From NCBI RefSeq assembly GCF_030265065.1, contig NC_080400.1, positions 52,561,001 to 52,625,000 on the forward strand: DNA of 64,000 nt, written 5' to 3'. How positions within the stretch are numbered: the first letter of the stretch is position 1; each line of letters opens with the position of its first letter. This DNA is from Corythoichthys intestinalis (taxonomy: Eukaryota > Chordata > Actinopteri > Syngnathiformes > Syngnathidae). Below are positions 56,684 through 64,000 of this stretch, piece after piece. The position numbers and the translations under genes are program-made. The notes below the pieces were generated by a model. That model worked only from the letters and a program-made list of their open reading frames with translations, ran no database searches and was not told where the DNA came from.

Positions 56684-59600
56684 TCAATATTTAGCAGCTC
56701 CCTTTAGTCTATGCTGCTTGATCCTCTCCCTCATGTTCCTCGCACACCTCAGTTGAGGCTTCCTAACAGGTTTCCCTCGTGCTACAAGAAGTCCGTCTTG
56801 AGCCCTAATTGGGACCCTTCTCAAGATAATCTTATCTTGACTCTCAGCGAGCTCACAGGTCCACTTATGAGAGGAGGAGGTGGATGACGATGAGGATGAA
56901 GGGGAGGAGGATGAGGACGAAGAGGCGGTAGGATAGTTTGGAGGGGGGCGGGCCTCTGAGGGTATTCCAACTGGATGGCAGGATGCAGAACTGTGGTCTG
57001 AGACAGTGCGCAGGACCCCCTGAAAGAGGGATTTGGAGGTGTGGGGGTAATGTAGGTTTTGCACCCATGTAGCTGAAGAAGAACCTTTTTTAGTGGCAAC
57101 CTGAGCAAACAAAGACAGTTAAAGTAATTTATACTGCTGTACAAGTACACTTTGTCAAAACCGGGGCCGGATGTATGGGTGGGCCGGGGTGGGCACGGCC
57201 CACCCAGACGTGAGTCGTGCCCACCCAATCAAAATGTCGGGAATATCTATTGTAGCGTCGCACTGGATATAGAGAACGCACAGCGAGTTGGTCTCACCTA
57301 CTTTTTTACAGCAGGATTAACGGTTACTGTTGGCAGCAACAACGCCGAACAAGCAATCACCTAAACAAGCTGTTTTTCCAACCTCATTTGTTATCCGCGC
57401 GCTTCCTCTCTCTCCTCCAGGCACATACACACACGCACCCTCCGCTCGCCCCGCCCACTCCTACTCATCCAACCACACACACCCATCCGTACCAGAGGCG
57501 TTCGCTGACGGTAGGAAGCTGATAGAACAGCAATAATACTGTGGGGTCGTTACACTAAATATTCGGTCGAAGAAAGTAAAAAGATATCACAATATCTGTA
57601 CCAATACCATATTATTGGGTGGGCAGCCGTGTTCCTCCCGACAGAACATAAAAAAGTGTTTTTGCCAGCGATGCAGAGTCGCTGTAAAAGCTGTAGTAGT
57701 ACCAAGTAGCTCTACCGATTTCACCAATGAGACGTCGCAAAAATAATCACATGACTCCATTATACAAATCAGACGCAAGCTTGCCGTCCTAGCTTCACAC
57801 CAGCCTGCTCAATCATGTGGTCTTTAGTACCGTAAAAAAATGAAGTATTTTATATTGAGCGCTGCTCTCAACAGGACTCAAAAGTGCGGATTTCAACCTC
57901 TATACCAGTTTTTATTTGGCATTGATTGACCAAGGATAACCGGATATATGCTCCTTTTAATTTCTAAATAGTAATAATGAAGAAACTCTTCACTATTCAA
58001 ACGAGGAACTATTTTTTCCACCAGAGGGCACTCATGCTCTTTGGACGAAGAATGCCTCGTTTATGTTTTTTTTTCTCTCATTGGAATACATTTTTATTGT
58101 ATTTCTTTGGCTTTATGCGGTTATGTAATGTGTTATTGTCTAGTATCATTATAACAACGGTTCATATACCATTGTAAAAAAAAAAAAAAAGCAGTTACTC
58201 AAAATGTCACTCTTAATTGAGTATTCTTTTCACTGCATACTTTTTTATTTGTACTTGAGTACATTTTTTGGATGACTACTTTTACTCTTACTTGAGTAAT
58301 ATTAGTTTGAAGTAACACTACTCTTAGTTGAGTAAAAATGTTGGCTGCTCTACCCACCTCTGCGTTTAAATATTGCAATTTAAATTTGCTTATAAAATCC
58401 AGACACTTATTCTGGAAGTTTTCAAAATGTTTCTTAAGTAGTTTTTAAAAACAAAGGTTTAATCAAACGTTGTACCAATGAAACCATTACATATGCACCG
58501 CAAAACCCCCAAAAAATTTTTTAAAAAAATGAAAAGCTTCCCTTGTTTTCAGTGTAAATATACTAGAAATAAGTGAAATTATCTGTGAGTGCTTCAATTA
58601 AATTTACTCACTTAGATTTCTTGAAATAAGAAAAATATCTAGCTGAAAATAAGCTTAAAAAACTTGTCAGAAATGTTTTTAAATTCAAGAATAGATATTG
58701 TTCAAAACATTATTGGAAAGCATTTTTCTCTTGATATAGGTGAAAAATGACCAACTTGTAGTTGTATGGCCTTAATAAGAACAAATACTGTAGCAATAGT
58801 AATATTTACTTAAAGTAAGTGGAAGAATCTGATGCATTAATCTGTTAACCAGCCGTTAACACTCAGAACAAGATGGAGAAAATTATTCGACTAAATTTAA
58901 GAAAAATTAAAGAAATGCAGAGGGTAAAAAAAAAGCCTGCATTGGGGGTGCCCCCTCAAGATTTCTTAGTGCCCACTCAGGTGGGTAAACCTAGATCCGG
59001 GCCTGGTCAAAACCGGCAATTTGTTATAAAATTATTTTATCCTTTAGGGCACAGGTGTCAAACCGATTCCAGAAAGGGCCAAGTGGGTGCTGGATTTTGT
59101 TCCAACCGATACAACGCAGAGAGTTTAACCAATGAACTTCCTGCTGAAACAAGCAGCACCTGACAAAGTTTACCTGATTACACATGTAAAAGATGTAATT
59201 GGTGAAAAGGTGTCCTCTTCATTGGTTGGAAAGCAAACCTGCACCCACTTGGCCCTTTCTGGAATCGGTTTCACACCTGTGCTTTAGTGTCTCAGGAGCA
59301 GAAGCCTCTTTCTACTCAATTTGGCAAGTGAGTTGCATGGCTCAACAGATCTGACAGTCAATTCCAGGGCACATAATAGTATATAAAAAAAAAAATCTTC
59401 ATTCCACTCACACCTCGGGGCGTTACCGGGGGTAGGGGTGGGCAGTGCCCACCCACAGACAAGCTCTGCCCACCCAAAGAAAACTGGATGTAGTACTAAC
59501 GGCAGTCTGGGCACCGTGTATGGTATTCCATTCATATAGTACTGATTTCATGTGTTCTAAGTTTTAACCTTTGCGTTGTTACCTCCTTTTTCACCTTATA

Positions 59601-60572
59601 TATATATATTTTAAAAAATGAAATGTTGGTTTTGTTCCTAGGGGGCGCTACACACATTTACGCATATTTTGATTTTTTTTCTTTTCTTTTTTTATTGTTT
59701 TTATTTTTTTTTTACATTTTATCAAAGTTTTCACCAGTGTTCACCTGGCTGTTGAGTTTTGAAGCATTCTGGGGGGGTTAAAGTGGGGCTCCCAGTGCCG
59801 GCGGGACAAAGAATGACTGCTAGGGGGCGCTGCATAGTGTATTTTGGAATTTGTCTTTACACGGTATCAAAGATTGCACCTGTCTTGACCTGCCCGCCGA
59901 TTTTAAAGCATTCTAAGGGGGTCAAATTGAGCTCAAAGGGGCTGCAGAACAAAGAATAACTATATTAATAATAATAATAATAAAACCGAGGAACCACAAT
60001 AGGTTACCTAAAAAAACTGTCACCTGCATGTCCATTCTGTTCAGTTATGGATGTGTTCTAAGTCAAATAAAATAAAATCAACTTTTCTTTGTTTAGACCA
60101 AATCTCAACAACAGTTGTCTCAAGGAGAAAACAAAACATGTTTTAAGGTGCAGTAGACCTACGCTGGATTTCAACTTGAGCATTGTACCTTTTTTCTTTT
60201 TTGCCCCCCCAGGTAAGACTAATGCCCACCCACACCTGGCATCCTGGTAACACCACTGTTCACAACTCAAAGAATGTTAAGCGTCTGAACTGGATTTTTT
60301 GTGTTGTGACTCGTGAGTGGCATGAAGTCCAACGTTTTGTGTGGATATTTCCCAGGTGGGCACAAGGATTAACAAAGCCTACACCCAGACTGTTGATAGA
60401 GCACTTGATCTGCTCAGGACAATGGCGACCATCAGCATTCACAATCACAAACACAATCTATACTTTGAAATGAAACTCCAAATCATTTTAACATTTTAAA
60501 AGTGCTTATTTAAACTCTTTATACTGGTTATTTAGTGCTGCATTTGGGCCATTTTGTGAGCAGATCAGACTC

Positions 60573-60604
<32 letters not shown>

Positions 60605-60788
60605 TTAAATAATATAAACCCAGGAAATAGTTCAATTTTTGTCTTGCGCTTTTTTAAAAGCAGGAATAAATTAAGGTCAGGGCTCTACACTACATAGCCT
60701 AACAGAAAATACTGTAAATACGTACATGTCGTTTTACCTTAGCAGATTTCGGCGCAACACTACTAGATTGTACCAATTTGGGAGGCAT
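56684..60788 (-). CDS. Unidentified Ser-rich, basic C-terminal protein (partial model)
   Basis: The proposed first exon is 60788-60738: MPPKLVQSSSVAPKSAK, ending at a donor AAG|GTAAAA in phase 0. The terminal exon is 57102-56684: acceptor TTTGCTCAG, then 138 codons in phase 0 with a poly-Ser/Pro stretch, KWTCELAESQDKIILRRVP and the basic end RNMRERIKQHRLKGAAKY. One or more middle exons may exist; 60415-60350 (after CCTGAGCAG) is a weak candidate. I do not recognise the family. Three transposons (57162-59005, 59050-59281, 59415-60258) occupy most of the gap, so the ancestral gene was only about 1.2 kb. Upstream, 60980-60995 contains GCCGCCATATTGG, a YY1-type promoter motif. The pairing of the two exons is inference. 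Confidence 0.5.
57162..59005. mobile_element. hAT element D, containing a further repeat
   Basis: The perfect 8-bp duplication GTCAAAAC (57154-57161 and 59006-59013) borders an element of 1,844 bp with ends CGGGGCCGGATGTA and TAGATCCGGGCCTG. Both ends are followed by GGGTGGGC/GCCCACC motifs. The interior 57660-58370 is homologous to 48950-50165 and is probably a nested hAT with ACTTGAGTA repeats. There is no transposase. Confidence 0.88.
59050..59281. mobile_element. hAT MITE with ~40-bp inverted ends
   Basis: This 232-bp element has long inverted repeats, CACAGGTGTCAAACCGATTC and GAATCGGTTTCACACCTGTG, extending through GGGCCAAGTGGGTG. Flanks CTTTAGGG (59042-59049) and CTTTAGTG (59282-59289) match at 7 of 8. 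It is non-coding and related in ends and size to the MITE at 8086-8318. Confidence 0.88.
59415..60258. mobile_element. hAT-like element with GTGGGC-rich ends
   Basis: Left TCGGGGCGTTACCGGGGG and right CCTGGTAACACCACTG are imperfect inverted partners, each followed inward by GGGTGGGCA/TGCCCACCC. Flanks CTCACACC and TTCACAAC match weakly. Inside is a duplicated motif (GGGGGCGCTACAC near 59641 and GGGGGCGCTGCAT near 59823, with TTTTGAAGCATTCTGGGGGG). It is about 844 bp with no transposase. Confidence 0.6.
60572..60600. repeat. (CA)n microsatellite
   Basis: About 14 uninterrupted CA repeats lie between the last transposon and the proposed first exon of the unidentified gene. Confidence 0.95.
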
Positions 60789-61510
60789 GACAATGTAAAA
60801 ATTGAATACTAAGGAACTAGACCAATTTTTTCCCTCCCCCAGTCAAGAACTTTTTATTTCCTGCGTCACTGGTCCTAGCAAGGGGGGCTTTTGACGTCTA
60901 AAGGAGCGACGTCTGTATCGTAGCAACCATACATGTCATATATACGTAGAGCAATCATCGCACTCTAATTGTGCATAGGTATCGCCGCCATATTGGATGT
61001 GTCAAAGTGGAGCAATTTATGAAAACAATCAAAACTAATTTACTTCTCGCGAAACATATTGGAGTAAACATTTATAACTAAATTGAAAATTAAATAATGT
61101 TTTGTACGACATAACAATACTGCGAAATGGTAAAATCTCGTTTCTACGTTATTAGCATTTAGCATAGTAGTGTAATACTGTATTATTTTTTTTTGCAGTA
61201 GAATAGTGGTATTTAGTACCTTTTTTCTTACCCAGCGGCAAGAAGAACACTGTTTATGTGAGGAAGGCGACCCCAAGCGGTGAACAATCATACCAGCGCC
61301 CCACCATTAGGCAACATGTAATAATAAGATGACTGACTAAAACCAAAACAAAAATGGTCAACGATGCACAATTTAGAGCAGTGATCACAAACACGGTGGG
61401 TTGTTCTTAAAACAGTCACCAGTGATGAAGCATGGTTATTTACTTCCAATGAATTTTGGCACGAGCCAGTTGCCACATCATAGTTAAATAGTTGTTATAT
61501 TACGTCAGCC
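60789..61510. promoter_or_regulatory. Upstream region of the unidentified minus-strand gene
   Basis: A moderately GC/CpG-richer stretch (60880-61000) includes GACGTCTAAAGGAGCGACGTC and GCCGCCATATTGG (YY1-like), compatible with a housekeeping-type promoter for the gene starting at 60788. Beyond 61020 it returns to AT-rich sequence with no recognised feature. Confidence 0.35.
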
Positions 61511-62215
61511 AACTAGGGCTGCTACAATTAATTGACTAATCGACAACTCATAAAGTATCAAATTAATAGACAACTATTTTGATAGACATAATTTTCATTT
61601 CAATGTTTATATATTCGCATAAAAAAAGAAGGAAGAACTAACTCGTTTACATTTTTTATTTAAAAATAGAAAACCAAAATCTTGTAATTTCTTTTACATT
61701 TAGAGAAAAAATTGAGGAAAAAAAGAAAGAGTAAAATGTGTCTTTATTTTTAGTAAACGTTTTAATCTATTATTAACTGTTTACTTAAAAAAAAAAATTT
61801 TTTTAATTAAAGGTAAAAACTGAAGATGGCTGCATGGGTACAATGAAACCCTCTAAGTAAAACAGGAAACTACAGCGTCAGTCGAGGGACAAAACACACT
61901 ATTTGGCTTGATTTCTAAGTTAATTTAAACCTCGCCATTGACACCCTGTGGTGTATTTAGTGTATCTAGTTTAATTTTGATTGAAAATGTTACAAATTTT
62001 ATTCAAACGAAAACTACAAGTCTTTCTTGTGGATCCCTTTAACAGACAGAATAATAATGTTAATGCCATCTTGTGGATTTATTGTTATAATAAACAAATA
62101 CAGTATTTATGTACAGTATGTTGAATGTATATATCCGTCTTATGTCTTTCCATTCCAACAATAATTTACAGAAAAATATGGCATATATTAGAGATGGTTT
62201 GAATTGCGATTAATT
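61511..62215. repeat. Degenerate hAT-like repeat
   Basis: The left end CTAGGGCTGCTACAATTAAT followed by TGACTAATCGACAACT is a typical teleost hAT start (compare 33846). Around 62200 a GCGATTAATTACGATTAATT motif resembles another hAT terminus. The two do not form a clear pair, and the interior is decayed. Confidence 0.4.
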
Positions 62216-62235
62216 ACGATTAATTATTTTTTTCC

Positions 62236-62629
62236 TTGATGTCCTAACACAGCTCTTTGGTCTTGGCCATTGTGGAGAGGTTGGATTTTGTTTGTTTGAG
62301 CATGTGAACAGGTGTCTTTTATACAGGTAACAAGTTCAAACAGGTGCAGTTACTTCCGGTAATGAGTGGAGAACAGGAGGGGTTCTTAAAAAAAGAACTG
62401 AGAGCCGAAATATTTACTAGTTGGTAATGAATCAAATACTTATTTCATGCAGTTAGATACAAATTTATTATTTAAAAATTATACAATGTGATTTTCTGGA
62501 TTTTTGTATTAGATTCCGTCACTCACAGTTGAAGAGAACTTATGATACAAATTACAGACCTCTACATGGCTTGCAAGTGGGAAAACCAGCAAAATCGGCA
62601 GTGTATCAAATACTTGTTCTCCCCACTGT
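62236..62629 (-). mobile_element. Tc1 end fragment
   Basis: The right border ACTTGTTCTCCCCACTG followed by TA is a Tc1 terminus. Inward lie the long inverted repeat and, near 62260, the complement of MAKTKELC, the usual Tc1 transposase start. The rest of the transposase and the other end are missing. Confidence 0.75.
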
Positions 62630-62641
62630 ATACATATATAC

Positions 62642-62683
<42 letters not shown>

Positions 62684-62745
62684 CCATATATATATATGTA
62701 TATATATATATGTATATAATATTATATATATAATATATAAACAAA
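62630..62745. repeat. (TA)n/(CA)n microsatellite
   Basis: Long runs of TA with CA and TATG interruptions directly adjoin the TA target site of the Tc1 fragment. Expansion of the target dinucleotide may have created it. Confidence 0.9.
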
Positions 62746-62889
62746 TAAATGGAAACCATCATTTTATGAAAATACAAATAATCTTTCGAAATAACAAAAT
62801 ATAGAGGCTACTTTTTTATTATTATTATTTATTCAAACAATCACAAACATACAAAAACGACAGCACAAAAATACAATCAGTGTTGTAGA

Positions 62890-63177
62890 GGCTGCATGCT
62901 AGTTTGAAACGCGCAGTCGCGCACCTTGATGTCAAAACCTGGAAGTGACGCCTGTGTTATTGCACGCGCAGTGAGTGCCGCTGTCATGTGATAGCTGCTG
63001 CTGTTCCCACTCCGAGGCTCTGAGCGGCGAGCTGTTGTCAGAAGCGAACTTTAGTCTCTGATCCCCTTTTAATGAAGTCCAAATAAACCCCAAGCCAAAT
63101 TGTATGTTTGCTGGAGCCGACAAACACGGCTGCTTTTTGCGGGTTAACCGGGAAGCCGGAGTGTAGCGGACGCTGCC
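62890..63177 (+). promoter_or_regulatory. CpG-rich promoter and 5' UTR region of lamtor1
   Basis: GC and CpG content rise sharply from about 62905 (CGCGCAGTCGCGCACC, GCACGCGCAGTG) up to the start codon. No TATA box is seen. This pattern is usual for ubiquitously expressed genes. The exact start of transcription cannot be read. Confidence 0.5.
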
Positions 63178-63219
63178 ATGGGCTGTTGTTACAGCAGCGA
63201 CAACGAGACAGCAGACCAG
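63178..63219 (+). CDS. lamtor1: LAMTOR1 (p18), exon 1 only; continues past the window
   Basis: LAMTOR1 is the lipid-anchored scaffold of the Ragulator complex that holds Rag GTPases and mTORC1 on lysosomes. Exon 1 encodes MGCCYSSDNETADQ and ends at a donor CAG|GTAGTT (63220). Gly2 is the N-myristoylation site and Cys3-Cys4 are the palmitoylation sites; the human protein begins MGCCYSSENE. The upstream 250 bp is CpG-rich (62900-63175), fitting a housekeeping promoter. The remaining exons lie beyond 64000. Its position beside tomt agrees with the vertebrate gene block. Confidence 0.93.
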
Positions 63220-63935
63220 GTAGTTAGCATCTTAGCTTGCTAAGTCTAGCTCAAGAGATTGTTTCTTCCACCGTGGGTGCAAAACTAACCCGAATGACTT
63301 AGAAGACATTTAATTAGGAATGTCAGCAGGTGTGTGTTTACTAAAGGACGGTGTTTCACTTATATGAGCATTTGAAACTCATTTACAATGTTTAGTAACG
63401 GCCTAGTTTGGGGCAGTCTGCTGATTGCACACGACGGAAATGACAACTGTTTCATGAAGATGTCTGTCACGAGTTGCTTGGCTCTGATCATTTTTAAAAA
63501 CAAAGTTAAGGTACTGCCTTTGACCACGTTGTTATGAGCGAAGCAAGAAGGAACCTCTATCGACAAAGCTTTTATGTCACGAGATACTTTTAAGTTCCTG
63601 ATTTGTGTTGTTCCCGTGTGACTAAAGATCTTCAGCTATTTCAGGAATCGTCTATTCTTTTAGAAAAGTGTCATCCGCACCATACATTCTTGAAGAAATG
63701 TTTGCTATTTTAGCTTGTAAACATTGGTGTAAACGTACTCAAACTGGTTTGACTTTTTCATTATTATTTTCTTTTTTAGCAGGTTTTATGTTTATCTTTT
63801 AAAATTTCCTTAAAGTGGCTCAAGTCTTATTTTGTTACATTATCTTTTATAACCTTGGATGCCGTTTTACCATTTTTTCACAGCAATTTGCATCGAAGGT
63901 GCACAGAATGTTATTTTTCAAGTTATGCACATATA

Positions 63936-64000
63936 CAGTGCCCTCCATAATTATTGGATTTATAATAATTATGTGTTTTTTAGCTTCTAATAATTTTTTT
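63936..64000 (+). mobile_element. Tc1 left end, cut by the window edge
   Basis: After TA (63934-63935) comes CAGTGCCCTCCATAATTATT, a well-known Tc1 terminus in fish. It lies in lamtor1 intron 1 and extends beyond the window. Confidence 0.75.

Noticed and set aside
62529-62804. Tyr/Ile-rich frames on both strands
   Set aside because: Translation of the (TA)n/(CA)n microsatellite.

Overview
The window is vertebrate nuclear DNA from a ray-finned fish, probably a percomorph teleost. Its genes are short exons split by long introns with GT-AG borders. The intergenic DNA is AT-rich and packed with typical teleost DNA transposons (hAT, Tc1/mariner, a piggyBac-like TTAA family, THAP-bearing elements). 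The species cannot be read from sequence alone.

Host genes from left to right: an intronless-looking CXADR-like immunoglobulin membrane protein (+, 3438-4292); a complete folate receptor (-, 9266-11437, 4 coding exons, 242 aa); anapc15, a subunit of the anaphase-promoting complex (+, 18854-23817, 4 exons, 123 aa); tomt, the transmembrane O-methyltransferase needed for hair-cell mechanotransduction (-, 28359-32769, 4 exons, 259 aa); a sizzled-type secreted Frizzled-related protein (-, 40125-50895, 3 exons, 329 aa); an unidentified small Ser-rich gene (-, 56684-60788, first and last exons seen); and exon 1 of lamtor1 (+, 63178-63219), which runs off the window. Folate receptor, ANAPC15, LRTOMT/TOMT and LAMTOR1 also sit together on human 11q13, so this is an old vertebrate gene block. 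All exon structures were assembled by hand from splice sites and reading-frame phase.

Most of the remaining DNA is transposon. Several elements have exact ends and target-site duplications, which gives a relative order of insertion. The clearest case is 14919-18409, a three-level nest: a hAT element holds a THAP-type element, which holds another hAT. Two unrelated THAP-type elements (15641-18129 and 24422-25630) share one plan. A THAP exon starts inside one end, and an exon of a second protein (SAP or YqaJ/SWIM-type partner) starts inside the other. Both point inward, as expected of internal-deletion derivatives of a two-gene transposon. A piggyBac-like non-autonomous family is present in four copies, three of which keep the same roughly 80-residue open frame. 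Transposon insertions explain the size of the large introns of anapc15, the sizzled-like gene and the unidentified gene.
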